NCBI RefSeq assembly: GCF_000169335.1 | Contig: NZ_AAXW01000007.1 | Span: 1-64,000 of the forward strand | DNA: 64,000 nucleotides | Direction: 5' to 3' | DNA from: Crocosphaera chwakensis CCY0110 | GTDB taxonomy: Bacteria > Cyanobacteriota > Cyanobacteriia > Cyanobacteriales > Microcystaceae | Shown: in pieces, positions 42,827 through 52,411 of the stretch | How the letters are laid out: each line of letters opens with the position of its first letter | Position numbering within the stretch: the first letter of the stretch is position 1 | Notes under the pieces: model-generated | Databases searched by the model: none | Seen by the model: only the letters and a program-made list of their open reading frames with translations | Told to the model about the DNA's origin: nothing | Position numbers and translations under genes: made by a program

Positions 42827-45193
42827 TTAGCGATCAACGTAAGCGTAATTCGGTTGTAAAGTAGACTGAACCATGACTTGATTATCCTCAGAAACATCCA
42901 CGTTTACAGTGTCACCATCTTGGATATTTCCAGCTAAAATTGATTCAGCTAAACTATCTTCTAAACGTCTCATAATGGCGCGACGTAGGGGTCTTGCTCC
43001 GTAACTGGGATCATAGCCTTCTTCAACCACTAACCCTTTGAATTCATCGCTAACCGTTAAAGTAATTTGACGTTGTTCATACAATTGTTGAGCCACTTCT
43101 CCTAATAAAATATCAGCGATTTCTGTGACTTCAGGTTTAGTCAATTGACGGAAGACAATCATCTCATCTAAACGATTCAAAAATTCAGGACGAAAATGCT
43201 GTTTTAATTCATCATTAACCGCTTCTTGAATTCGCTTATACTGAACATTTTCCTCATCATTTTCGGTTTCAAAGCCAAAGTTATAACCGCCTTTTTCAAT
43301 TACTTTTGACCCCAAATTAGAAGTCATAATAATTAAGGTGTTTCTAAAATCGACAGTGCGGCCTTTACTATCGGTGAGTCTTCCATCTTCTAACAGTTGT
43401 AAGAGTAAATTGAAGACATCGGGATGAGCTTTTTCGATTTCATCAAAGAGAACAACACTATAAGGTTTACGACGTACCGCTTCGGTTAGTTGGCCTCCCT
43501 CTTCATAACCGATGAAACCAGGAGCAGTTCCGATTAATTTAGAAACCGTATGACGTTCCATGTATTCAGACATATCTAACCGAATCATGGCATCTTTTGA
43601 ACCGAATAAAAATTGAGCTAATGCCTTGGTTAATTCCGTTTTACCTACTCCCGTAGGTCCAGCAAAAATGAAACTAGCAATAGGACGTTTGGGGTTTTGT
43701 AAACCAATTCTTGATCTGCGAACCGCTTTAGATACCGCTTTTACCGCATTCTCTTGACCGATAATCCTCTCATGTAAATTATCTTCTAAATACATCAAAG
43801 ATTCTGACTCAGTTTCTGTCAGCTTGTTAACAGGAACACCTGTCCAAGCGGTAACAATTTGGGCGATATCTTCTTCATCAACAACAGGAACTAAAGAGTC
43901 AGGATTGATGACAGGCGCTTCTTTTTCGGCTTCAAAAGAAGGCTGCATTTTCTTCTGTAAAGAATGACGTAAATGAATGCGAGATCCGGCTTCATCAATG
44001 AGATCAATAGCCTTATCAGGTAAGAAGCGATCGCTAATATATCTCTCTCCTAAATTAGCAGCAGCTTCTAAAGCTTGTTGAGAAAATTTGACTTGATGAT
44101 GAGCTTCGTATTCTTTACGTAATCCTTGTAAAATTTCGATAGTTTCTTCAACAGAAGGTTCTCCTACCATCACCGGTTGAAATCGTCTTTCGAGGGCTGT
44201 ATCTTTTTCAATATGTTGACGATATTCATCTAAGGTTGTTGTCCCTAAACATTGTAATTCACCCCTCGCTAAAGCAGGTTTTAAGAGGTTAGAAGCGTCC
44301 ATCGCCCCTCCCATACTTCCTGCACCGACTAAGGTATGAATTTCATCGATAACAAGAATAATGTTGCCGTCTTCTTTAACTTGCTTGACAATGGATTTTA
44401 GTCGTTCTTCAAATTCACCTCGGAAACGAGTGCCGGCCACTAATAACCCCATATCGAGGGCAATAACTCTCTGATTCTGTAACAGTTCAGGAATATCCCC
44501 TTCTATAATACGCTGAGCTAATCCTTCTGCGATCGCAGTTTTACCCACCCCAGGTTCTCCCACTAAAACAGGATTATTTTTAGTACGACGACCGAGTATT
44601 TGTATGACTCTTTCTATTTCTCGCGTTCGTCCCACTACGGGGTCTAATTGCCCTTCTCTAGCTTTTTTAGTTAAATCTGTCCCAAACTGTTCTAAGGTAG
44701 GTTTAGGTTGGGAAAAACTATCGAATGGAGAGGTTTTTTGTCCTGCGGTCACAGGTACAGGTTCTTCTCCTAGCCTTTTCACTAAGGTAGTGCGTAATTC
44801 CTTAATGTCGATACCTTGAGCGACTAAAACTTTGACTGCTACTGTGTTGGGGTCAGATAGCAGTACCAAAAAGATGTATTCTGGGGTGACATAACTATTA
44901 TCTTTTCTGGCTACCTCGAAAGATTTTTCTAAAATTTGTTTAACCGTAGGTGTAAACGGTAAATTGTTTGGACTAAATCCCGCCCCTTTGCCCCTTAATC
45001 TTTCTATGGCTTGTCTTGTTGTGTTTAAGTTCAGCCCCATCCCTTGTAAAATCTTAGCGGATAAAGAGTTTCCTTGACCCAGTAATCCTAATAACAGGTG
45101 TTCTGTCCCGACTAAGTTCTGTCCCATGCGTTGCGCCTCTTCTTGGGCAAGCATAATAACTTTGATGGCTTTATCAGTAAAATTCTCAAACAT
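42827..45193 (-). CDS. ClpC paralogue lacking the middle UVR segment
   Basis: A 788-residue Clp ATPase with the ClpC domain order: Clp-N repeats (1-145), first AAA+ (GEPGVGKTAIAEG), second AAA+ (AGPTGVGKTELTKAL). It closely resembles the clpC product at 12690. Between IDLIDEAGSR and the second module it has only a short linker (LQKKMQPSFEAEKEAPVINP). The ~35-residue coiled/UVR segment, which controls adaptor binding and the resting state in ClpC, is missing. The ClpP-docking loop is NFGFETEN. It may be a constitutively active or specialised unfoldase. It is monocistronic with a good terminator. Confidence 0.92.
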   Translation of the reverse strand: MFENFTDKAIKVIMLAQEEAQRMGQNLVGTEHLLLGLLGQGNSLSAKILQGMGLNLNTTRQAIERLRGKGAGFSPNNLPFTPTVKQILEKSFEVARKDNSYVTPEYIFLVLLSDPNTVAVKVLVAQGIDIKELRTTLVKRLGEEPVPVTAGQKTSPFDSFSQPKPTLEQFGTDLTKKAREGQLDPVVGRTREIERVIQILGRRTKNNPVLVGEPGVGKTAIAEGLAQRIIEGDIPELLQNQRVIALDMGLLVAGTRFRGEFEERLKSIVKQVKEDGNIILVIDEIHTLVGAGSMGGAMDASNLLKPALARGELQCLGTTTLDEYRQHIEKDTALERRFQPVMVGEPSVEETIEILQGLRKEYEAHHQVKFSQQALEAAANLGERYISDRFLPDKAIDLIDEAGSRIHLRHSLQKKMQPSFEAEKEAPVINPDSLVPVVDEEDIAQIVTAWTGVPVNKLTETESESLMYLEDNLHERIIGQENAVKAVSKAVRRSRIGLQNPKRPIASFIFAGPTGVGKTELTKALAQFLFGSKDAMIRLDMSEYMERHTVSKLIGTAPGFIGYEEGGQLTEAVRRKPYSVVLFDEIEKAHPDVFNLLLQLLEDGRLTDSKGRTVDFRNTLIIMTSNLGSKVIEKGGYNFGFETENDEENVQYKRIQEAVNDELKQHFRPEFLNRLDEMIVFRQLTKPEVTEIADILLGEVAQQLYEQRQITLTVSDEFKGLVVEEGYDPSYGARPLRRAIMRRLEDSLAESILAGNIQDGDTVNVDVSEDNQVMVQSTLQPNYAYVDR

Positions 45194-45367
45194 AAATTTT
45201 GGCTTACTTCTCGTTACATTTCTTCATAGTATATTTACACTTTATCGTTTTTTGGCAAGGGATGCAGTGAGGATAGCCGTAATTTATTAAGATGAGGATT
45301 AAAAAAGCGGTCAGTATTATAAAAATATAGCTGACGACTGATAACTGATAGCTTGTTAAAACATAAG

Positions 45368-46723
45368 CTAAAAGTGTGGATTAAGAGGCGGTAAAATGTC
45401 TAAGTCTATTGAGTACATTTGACTGGTTTTAGATGCTAGATGTAACCAATGTTTTCTAACTCGATGAATACTTTTTTCCAACTTAGCTCCCGACCAGTTT
45501 AAATTGCTATCTTTATTACTATTTTTTCCAAATAAAAGGGCTTCAAGTTGTTTGATTTCTTGAGTTAAAGAAGGATCTTTGACTTGACTTAAAAAATCAT
45601 TTACAGTAAGAGTTTTAGAATCTTTAGTTGTAGAATTCAGCCATTTTAGCAATTCTCTCCAAGTTTTTTGGGCATTATTATTTAAAGTAGCTTGACGTAA
45701 ACGCTGAAAAATCACTGGTTCATCTTCACTTCTTTTCTGTTGATAATTTTGATAAAAAAGTTGTAACTTTTGGCGATAGTAAAAAAATATACCCAACAAA
45801 AATATAACCCCAGTGAGGCCAATCAACCCTTGTATAAATAATTGTTTAAGAGGTGTTTTTACTCGAATTTTAACCTTAGAAATATCCGTTTTTTCTAAAG
45901 ATTGGGTTTGAGTATTCCACCAGATAATGGATAAAGAAGGTAATTGGTATCGACCTGGTTCAGAGGCAATATAAGAGATGCGATCGCTTCTAATGGCTGT
46001 TAACTGACCTCTTTCAAAACGATTAGTTAATAAAGGTGGATCGGGATAAGCAGCTAAACCGGATGTATCGCCAGGATTAATAGACGGTAAAAATGTTGCT
46101 AATGTATCTACAGCAGCGATCGTCACTATGCGTTCAATGGTATCACCGACTTGCAATGACTTTAATTCTGAATTCCCATTTATGTTAACCTCTGTCTTGA
46201 CCTCCAGATTGGATGTAGCGATAATGGGGTCTGAAGACTCAGAGGCTAGTTTTGAGGGTAATTGAGCCATAAAGCTAGTCTCTTGGGTAGACAAAGTGAT
46301 GGCTTCTCCTGTGCCTCCCCCTGGAATGATTTTCACCGAAATAGTAGGAAGATAATAACGGCCTGGCAGTTGAGGAAACAGGAAATAGCTGTGACGCTGA
46401 CCTGCATAAGTTTGATTTTTGATGCGTTTAGTCAGATTTAACGTAGCATTGGGAGGCAGAAAAGCAATAGTATCGTCAATTTGAATGTCTGAAAATTGGG
46501 GTGCTTTAGCAAACCAACTGTTAACAAAAACATCAACATTAACGGTAACTTGTTGTCCAACGATGGGATTTTTGGGTTCTAAACTGGTACGTAAAAATAC
46601 ATCAGGATGATCATCAGCTAGAGCATTAGACGTTAAAATTCCACTGCATATAAAGGAAATAAGCAGTAAAATTAAGGCTTTTTTGAGTCTACTTAACCAT
46701 CTTTTTTCGATTATCTGTTTCAT
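45368..46723 (-). CDS. batD: BatD-like membrane protein
   Basis: A 451-residue protein: signal peptide (about 12-37, ending SNALA), beta-rich external domains (VFLRTSLEPKNPIVGQQVTV; PQLPGRYYLPTISVKIIPGG), one transmembrane helix near 295-315 (FIQGLIGLTGVIFLLGIFFY) and a cytosolic tail of about 130 residues. This is the BatD pattern. Bat proteins form a cluster with MoxR and DUF58 that was linked to aerotolerance in Bacteroides; the mechanism is unsettled. It overlaps the preceding BatB/C gene by 4 bases. Confidence 0.8.
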   Translation of the reverse strand: MKQIIEKRWLSRLKKALILLLISFICSGILTSNALADDHPDVFLRTSLEPKNPIVGQQVTVNVDVFVNSWFAKAPQFSDIQIDDTIAFLPPNATLNLTKRIKNQTYAGQRHSYFLFPQLPGRYYLPTISVKIIPGGGTGEAITLSTQETSFMAQLPSKLASESSDPIIATSNLEVKTEVNINGNSELKSLQVGDTIERIVTIAAVDTLATFLPSINPGDTSGLAAYPDPPLLTNRFERGQLTAIRSDRISYIASEPGRYQLPSLSIIWWNTQTQSLEKTDISKVKIRVKTPLKQLFIQGLIGLTGVIFLLGIFFYYRQKLQLFYQNYQQKRSEDEPVIFQRLRQATLNNNAQKTWRELLKWLNSTTKDSKTLTVNDFLSQVKDPSLTQEIKQLEALLFGKNSNKDSNLNWSGAKLEKSIHRVRKHWLHLASKTSQMYSIDLDILPPLNPHF

Positions 46724-48351
46724 TGATCTTTAGTTTCGAGTTGATATTGAAACTTTTGTTTTAAAAAATCAGCCGGAGTTGTTTGCACATTTTGCAGCCA
46801 TAAATCAGCGATCGCAGTATTACCGATACCATCTAAATTGGGTCGAGGATGATCATTATCTTGATCGTCGTCTGAGGGAGGCGTATCGTCTTCGACTATT
46901 TTGTCAGCTTTTAAATCTCCTGATTGTTCTTCGGGACGTTGTTTGGCTAATTCCTCTTCTTTTTCTAATAATTTTTGAACGAGATCGCGATTATTTTGAG
47001 CATCAGCATAGTCTGAACGCATTCCTAAAGCGCGATCGTAGTTTTTCAGAGCATTTTTATAATCTTCTTGTTGAGCATAAGCATTACCCAAATTGAAATA
47101 GATTTCTGGTGTTTTCGGTTTAATCTCAGAAAATTGCTGAGTTGCTTGCTCAAAATCCTTATTAATATAATAAGCAATTCCTTTCCAAAAAGGATTATCA
47201 AATCTTTCGGCTGCGTCTGCATAATTACCCCGTTCAAATAACCAACGACCTTGTTGATCACGGGTAAGCCAGAGGTTAACGAAAGAAGACGGTTGCTCAG
47301 CTAAATAAATGCCCTGATTCCCATAGGGATCAGCTAAAACAGGAGATTCCCACAGGAGAAAACCGACCAAAAACACCGCCAACCATTGAATTGTCCACCC
47401 ACGACGAAACCATAATAATAACAATCCGGCTAAGGGGTAGACTAACCAATAACCTTCATTACGCCAGCGATCGCTATCTGACTTTTCTATGTCGGTTAGG
47501 TGTTTCTGAATATGTTGATAGATTTGCTCGACATCGCTATTATCTAAGCTGACATAGGTTACATAAACCCCTGCTTGACGACTCAACTTTTCCAACCCTT
47601 GGCGATCAAGACGGCTATAGGTTGAAGTTGTATTATTAGCATCAGCAATATTACCGCCTTCTAAGGTTCCTATGCCTAAAACCACAATATCATTCTCACT
47701 TTGCTGGGAATATTCAATAAATGCTTGAGTTTGGTCAACTCCAATCCCATCAGTAATAAATAAAATACTACCTGGTACAGTGGTTTTTGATAAGGCTGTG
47801 TCAGCAACCTTTAAAGCCTGATTAGGAGCATTCCCAGGTATTGGCATCAGATTGGGGGAAAGAACCGTTAAATAGGTTTCTATAATGCGAGAATCCTCCG
47901 TTAAAGGCATGACTAAATGGCCGCTACCGGAATAAGCGACTAAAGCAGTTGATCCCGTGCTGCGTAACGCCAAGAGATCCCGAATTTTTTGCTTTCCCCG
48001 TTCTAAGCGTGACGGTTGAATATCAGTCACCGTCATCGAAGGAGAAAGGTCTAAAGCGATCGCCAGTGGTGCTTCATCTTCAGCAAAAGGGGAAGGTTCT
48101 CGTTGCCAAGTCGGCCCAGCTAAAGCAAGAGTCGCTAGAATAAATCCGGCCAAAAGCAGTCTATAGGGGCGTACTCTCTCTTTTTCTCCCTTTTTATCGA
48201 TTAAATAAGGTAAAAGATTCGCTGAAATTAGGTTACGCCATTGAGAAGTGGCTTCTTGCTGCCGTTGGAGTAGAAAGTATAGTGTAAGACTAGGAATTAA
48301 AGCCAGCAGCCACAGGGGATAAATAAAGTGAAACTGGGAGAGTTCAATCAT
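46720..48351 (-). CDS. BatB/BatC fusion: VWA domain plus TPR
   Basis: A 543-residue protein with membrane helices at the N-terminus (residues 10-30, 60-80). A von Willebrand A domain follows with the metal-ion site IALDLSPSMTVTD, then a second pair of helices around 300-335. A TPR region comes next (YFNLGNAYAQQEDYKNALKN), and the acidic BatC-like tail ends WLQNVQTTPADFLKQKFQYQ. In other bacteria BatB and BatC are separate; here they are one chain. The next gene, batD, overlaps. The gene upstream in the cluster, batA, is separated by about 1.8 kb of inserted genes. Confidence 0.85.
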   Translation of the reverse strand: MIELSQFHFIYPLWLLALIPSLTLYFLLQRQQEATSQWRNLISANLLPYLIDKKGEKERVRPYRLLLAGFILATLALAGPTWQREPSPFAEDEAPLAIALDLSPSMTVTDIQPSRLERGKQKIRDLLALRSTGSTALVAYSGSGHLVMPLTEDSRIIETYLTVLSPNLMPIPGNAPNQALKVADTALSKTTVPGSILFITDGIGVDQTQAFIEYSQQSENDIVVLGIGTLEGGNIADANNTTSTYSRLDRQGLEKLSRQAGVYVTYVSLDNSDVEQIYQHIQKHLTDIEKSDSDRWRNEGYWLVYPLAGLLLLWFRRGWTIQWLAVFLVGFLLWESPVLADPYGNQGIYLAEQPSSFVNLWLTRDQQGRWLFERGNYADAAERFDNPFWKGIAYYINKDFEQATQQFSEIKPKTPEIYFNLGNAYAQQEDYKNALKNYDRALGMRSDYADAQNNRDLVQKLLEKEEELAKQRPEEQSGDLKADKIVEDDTPPSDDDQDNDHPRPNLDGIGNTAIADLWLQNVQTTPADFLKQKFQYQLETKDQ

Positions 48352-48638
48352 AATTTATTCTATAATCATGATGGACTTAGACATTTGACCCTAATTGGCA
48401 GATATAGTTATTAGGTTTGTCGAGAGGGCAATATTTAAAGCGTTTCTGGGTAGTGTAATTATAGGGTATCTTAGATCGAAAGTTTCCGTTTTGTATTCTA
48501 TAATCGGTGATTATTCAAAAGGAGTTGGTATGATAAATGGTTTGATCGTCCACGCCTTACTGCAGCTAGGTTCCCCTTTTCACTTGCTAAATTGGTAACA
48601 ATGGATTCTTGAAAAGACCTCTTGCCCAAAACAGGACT

Positions 48639-49538
48639 ATGAAGAAACGTCGTCAACACTATGTATGGAGACATTATCTAGAAGCATGGGCATCCAATGG
48701 AAATTTATGGTGCCACCGTCTTGGTAAAAATGTATTTTCAACCAGCACACAAAACGTCGCCAATGAAAGGGATTTCTATCGCCTTCGCGAGATGTCTGAG
48801 TTTGACCTTTTAGTTGTCAAAAAGTTGGCAATAGAACCACTAGCATCAGACCTACGCGAGATCGCTGAGGGGTGGATTCCTCACTTCACATTCTTATTCA
48901 AGCTCAAACGCAAATATCAGGAAACTGGATCTCCTGAGTTCAAAGATGTCCTGGATGAATATATCAATAATCTAGAGGAAGATATGCTGGCTGGACTCGA
49001 ACAGCGGGCAATTCCTTTTCTTGAATCACTTCGTAACGAAGATCCTAATTTGCTTACCGATGCAGAAAAATCTATCTTTCACACTTGGTTTCTAGCTTCA
49101 CAATACTTTCGTACACCGACAATGTTGGAGAGCATGACGAGCGTCCTTAAGAAAATACCGGATTTCAATGCTGAGGCATCCTTCGGTTTAATGCGCACAA
49201 TCTTCTCATGCAACGTCGGTCGGTCACTTTGGCTTGGTAGAAAGACTCTGCGCGTAACTTTTCTCCGTGCCAATTCTATTCCTTTCATTACTGGCGACCA
49301 ACCAATGGTGAACATGAAAGCAATTAATCTTGAGCCGGGCGTATCTCCACAGGAACTTGAACTCTACTATCCAGTATCTCCGAGTTTAGGGGTTCTATTT
49401 GACTTTGATGCCCCTTGTCGTTCTTCCACCACGAAGCTTCTCACTACAGAGGAAGTGCGTGTATACAACCAGGTGATTGCTAAAAAATCAAAACGGCAGA
49501 TTTACGGCATTAACCGTGCTTCAATTGAAGACGTTTAA
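48639..49538 (+). CDS. DUF4238 protein, likely acquired
   Basis: A 299-residue DUF4238 protein. The opening RRQHYVWRHYLEAWASNGNL matches the family H-Y-V-x-x-x-Y-L core, with a later SIPFITGDQPMVNM block. Its biochemical activity is unknown to me. The Met at 48639 matches the family start better than a TTG 30 bases earlier. Codon use is visibly richer in G+C than the flanks, and it runs against the bat genes it separates, so recent transfer is likely. The ~250 bases before it show no gene I trust. Confidence 0.75.
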   Translation: MKKRRQHYVWRHYLEAWASNGNLWCHRLGKNVFSTSTQNVANERDFYRLREMSEFDLLVVKKLAIEPLASDLREIAEGWIPHFTFLFKLKRKYQETGSPEFKDVLDEYINNLEEDMLAGLEQRAIPFLESLRNEDPNLLTDAEKSIFHTWFLASQYFRTPTMLESMTSVLKKIPDFNAEASFGLMRTIFSCNVGRSLWLGRKTLRVTFLRANSIPFITGDQPMVNMKAINLEPGVSPQELELYYPVSPSLGVLFDFDAPCRSSTTKLLTTEEVRVYNQVIAKKSKRQIYGINRASIEDV

Positions 49539-49591
49539 GTGCGATCGCCGATCTTGTAGATTGGGCTGAGTAGTCGCTAAAATGTCTTAAT

Positions 49592-50056
49592 TCAGCCAAA
49601 AGCGTGAGTGACTAAGGGATTAGATGAAGCGATCACTTGCATAATAGTTGGATCAATTTCCACCCAAACTGTTGCGCCACAGGGTTTGGGATTATAAGGA
49701 TCATAAATAATTTGGCATAAACCGTCTAAAATGTTAACTTGATGGCAATACTTAACTTTACTGCCTTGTTTTATACAAATCACAGGCTCTTTCTCCGTTT
49801 TTTTAAGATTATCGCGAATCAGTTGTTGATTCACATGAATATAAGTTGTTGCTTCTTGAGGACGTTTACGCCAAGTTCCTTTTGGACCTCGCTTCCCTGG
49901 AATAATTTTGGGCATTTTGCCGTTATACAAAGGAATTTGCCAGCGTCGTCCTTCTTTAAACGCCCCTTCAATTCTCTGGGCGTAAAGTAATTGTTGTACT
50001 CGTTGACGGGAAATCCCTAAAAGATATGCTGCTTTGGCCACAGAAACACAGTTCAT
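49592..50056 (-). CDS. Small HTH DNA-binding protein
   Basis: A 154-residue protein whose N-terminus reads SVAKAAYLLGISRQRVQQLL, a MerR/excisionase-like helix-turn-helix followed by a wing (GAFKEGRRWQIPLYNGKMPK). A basic linker follows, and a C-terminal half of about 75 residues that I do not recognise. It may regulate a neighbour or be a leftover of a mobile unit. It lies between batA and the DUF4238 gene, on the bat strand. Confidence 0.7.
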   Translation of the reverse strand: MNCVSVAKAAYLLGISRQRVQQLLYAQRIEGAFKEGRRWQIPLYNGKMPKIIPGKRGPKGTWRKRPQEATTYIHVNQQLIRDNLKKTEKEPVICIKQGSKVKYCHQVNILDGLCQIIYDPYNPKPCGATVWVEIDPTIMQVIASSNPLVTHAFG

Positions 50057-50148
50057 CTCACCATAAACCCTAGTGCTATAGTTTTTTACTAATATAACCT
50101 GAGTTCGGTTTAACTAATCATAGTCTCTAGTTAGCAAAAAATGTCTAT

Positions 50149-51135
50149 TTAAAACTTTTCTTGTGATTTTAAACTCTTCACTGACATGACCAGATGATAG
50201 CTTAAAGCAATCAGTAAAAATAGAGCCACAGGAACATAAAATAAATCTCGTCTCGGTTGATAAGACCGACTATTAAACTCTTGGGGTTCTAGTTGATCGA
50301 GAATATCATAAATTTGAATCAGTCCTTGGCGATCGCTTCCTCGAAAAAACTGACCACCAGTCTGATCTGCTATTAATTGTAATGTCTCTTCATCAATCTT
50401 TTCAGTTCCCTCGGTTTCTGGGTTCCCAATGGCAATAGTATAAATGACAATATTTCTTTGAGCAGCAAATTTAGCAGCCTGATCGGGAGGAACCTGACTC
50501 CCTGTATCATTACCGTCCGTGAGTAAAATTAAGACTCGATTCTCGGTTTTGCTGTCCTCAAAGGTTTGAATGGCTAGGCCAATGGCATCTCCTAACATGG
50601 TCTGTGCGCCTGCCATGCCAATTTGAGCCTCATCCAGCAGAAATCTGGCGGTTTCTAAGTCTTGGGTAAAGGGAACTTGCAGATAAGCTTTAGTGCCAAA
50701 AAGAATTAAACCGATTCTATCTCCTTCTCGTCGTTCGATAAAATCATCCACCACTAATTTAACCGCTTCAAGACGATCAATTTTATTACCTTGTTGGTCT
50801 TGAAAATCCTTAGCTTCCATCGACTGGGATAAATCGACCAGCAACATTAAATCTCTAGCTGATTGAACTTGAGTGATGGGTTCGCCTAACCATTGAGGTT
50901 GGGCTATGGCGATGACCACTAATAACCAACAGATAGGAACGAGCAGTTTTTGTAACCAGTTAGGCTGGAGTACCGTCGCCCCTCGATTTGGGGTTTTCCC
51001 TGTTAGTTTGACGATATCTTGAAAAAAAGGGACTTGAAGACCTTCTTGGGGTGTGGTATAAGGAGGACTCAACCACCACACCAATAAAGGCAAGGGCATT
51101 AATACAAACAAGTAGGGTCTGGCAAATTCAATCAT
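50149..51135 (-). CDS. batA: BatA-like VWA-domain membrane protein
   Basis: A 328-residue protein from the Met of MIEFARPYLFVLMPLPLLVW, with two N-terminal membrane helices, a VWA domain and a C-terminal helix (YVPVALFLLIALSYHLVMSV). The metal-ion-dependent adhesion motif is LLVDLSQSMEAKD, with LTDGNDTGS as the later element. This is the BatA layout. An open frame extends 28 codons upstream and overlaps the Uma2 gene, but those residues are not family-like. In an undisturbed cluster it would follow the DUF4381 gene at 52948. Confidence 0.87.
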   Translation of the reverse strand: MIEFARPYLFVLMPLPLLVWWLSPPYTTPQEGLQVPFFQDIVKLTGKTPNRGATVLQPNWLQKLLVPICWLLVVIAIAQPQWLGEPITQVQSARDLMLLVDLSQSMEAKDFQDQQGNKIDRLEAVKLVVDDFIERREGDRIGLILFGTKAYLQVPFTQDLETARFLLDEAQIGMAGAQTMLGDAIGLAIQTFEDSKTENRVLILLTDGNDTGSQVPPDQAAKFAAQRNIVIYTIAIGNPETEGTEKIDEETLQLIADQTGGQFFRGSDRQGLIQIYDILDQLEPQEFNSRSYQPRRDLFYVPVALFLLIALSYHLVMSVKSLKSQEKF

Positions 51136-51184
51136 TTGAACAAAAATTGTGATGTATTCCCCCATTTTGCAAGCATAAGATACT

Positions 51185-51781
51185 TTAATAGTTTTGGGGA
51201 TTCGGTGGTAACATTTCACCTACCTCGATTTTAAGATCAGGAAAAGCTAAGAGAGACACGGTTTCATTTTCTTGAAGAATTGTCTCCTTTTCATAACCTT
51301 GCTCTGTCCCATTTCTAAAAAGGTGCAAACAACGATTATTAATATCTAAAACCCAATAATCCTTAATGCCAGAACTTCCATAATCTATAGCTTTTATTTG
51401 ACAATCCCTTTTTAAGGTACTGTCAGCTATTTCAATAATTAAATACACTTCTGAGGGGAAAGGATGATGATCTAAATAGAGCAATTCATCTGCTACAATT
51501 ATGGCAATATCAGGTTCAGGTTCAGAAAAATTATTCAGTTGAATGGGTAATTGGGTTTGAACTAATGCTTTTTCTCCTAACCTTTTTTCTAACAAACGAC
51601 TAACAATTCTAATGGTTGTCGCATGAGGTGTTCCTTGAGGACTCATTTTTTGTATGATTTGACCAGCAACTAATTCTACCGCTTCATCAGGTTGTAATAG
51701 TCCTACTTCAACCATACGATGATAGTCTTCAACAGTCCATAATCTTAATGGGATTTCCTTATTTTTAGAAATAATTTGCAT
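51185..51781 (-). CDS. Uma2 family endonuclease-fold protein
   Basis: A 198-residue Uma2 protein with LRLWTVEDYHRMVEVGLLQP, GQIIQKMSPQGTPHA, PEPDIAIIVADEL and the core VYLIIEIADSTLKRD followed by Lys and Tyr (IKAIDYGSSGIKDYWVLD). Function unestablished. It sits between batA and the YefM/YoeB pair, within the disrupted bat cluster. Its 3' end lies about 50 bases before the batA start. Confidence 0.88.
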   Translation of the reverse strand: MQIISKNKEIPLRLWTVEDYHRMVEVGLLQPDEAVELVAGQIIQKMSPQGTPHATTIRIVSRLLEKRLGEKALVQTQLPIQLNNFSEPEPDIAIIVADELLYLDHHPFPSEVYLIIEIADSTLKRDCQIKAIDYGSSGIKDYWVLDINNRCLHLFRNGTEQGYEKETILQENETVSLLAFPDLKIEVGEMLPPNPQNY

Positions 51782-51889
51782 CGTTTTCGCTTAATAGGAA
51801 TTTTGATAGATGGCGTTGAATGGAGAATATTTAACTCAAATATGCTTATCATACTTATTGAATTTAGGATAACACATTTTTGTTCATTG

Positions 51890-52026
51890 TTTCCAGGGGT
51901 ATTTAGTATCGGTATTCAACCTGGTATTCAACCTATCCCCGAACCTTTAACTATTTTATTTTAGGTGCAGGAACTGCTCTTGCTTTTGGTGGTGCATTTA
52001 AGCGCAAGTTAGCTAAGAAAAAATAA
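51890..52026 (+). pseudogene. PEP-CTERM sorting-signal relic
   Basis: The + strand reads IQPIPEPLTIL. After a frame change at about base 51960 it reads LGAGTALAFGGAFKRKLAKK and stops. That is the Pro-Glu-Pro motif, hydrophobic stretch and basic tail of a PEP-CTERM exosortase substrate. The passenger domain is missing and the signal is frameshifted. It occupies the 356-base gap between the Uma2 gene and the YoeB gene. Confidence 0.7.
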
Positions 52027-52137
52027 GCTTAATAACTGTTTTTGACACCACTGTAGAGAGGTTTCATGAAACCTCTCTACAAAACAAGGGATAATCGTTA
52101 ATCTGTGGAAAGGATTCATGAATTTTCCCTACATTTA

Positions 52138-52404
52138 TCATTCTCCATAATGTGTCCACATCCGCAAAACTTTGACAATCTTTTCATCATCAAAAACTTG
52201 ATAAACTAAGCGATGTTGAATATTAATCCGACGAGAGAAAACAGGTGCTGATGTCCCTTTAAGTTTCTCGAAACTTGGTGGAGATTGATACGGATTTTCC
52301 TCTAATAGTTCTAGAATTTTTGATACTTTTCTTTTTAGTCCAGTTGAACCTATTTTGAGAGAATCTTTTTGTGCTTGTTTAGAATATTTTAATTGCCAAG
52401 CCAT
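52138..52404 (-). CDS. yoeB: YoeB-type mRNA interferase toxin
   Basis: An 88-residue RelE-superfamily toxin starting MAWQLKYSKQAQKDS. The Txe/YoeB signature is visible: FEKLKGT, then VFSRRINIQHRLVYQV, ending KVLRMWTHYG. The Glu, Arg and His residues of the ribosome-dependent RNase site are kept. The frame could extend 16 codons upstream into the antitoxin gene, but the family starts at the chosen Met, 7 bases after the antitoxin stop. Confidence 0.92.
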   Translation of the reverse strand: MAWQLKYSKQAQKDSLKIGSTGLKRKVSKILELLEENPYQSPPSFEKLKGTSAPVFSRRINIQHRLVYQVFDDEKIVKVLRMWTHYGE

Positions 52405-52411
52405 AAATTTA

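Noticed and set aside
48395..48598. 67-codon plus-strand frame before the DUF4238 gene
   Set aside because: Starts with TTG, no ribosome site, composition without protein-like pattern; likely chance in an AT-rich gap.
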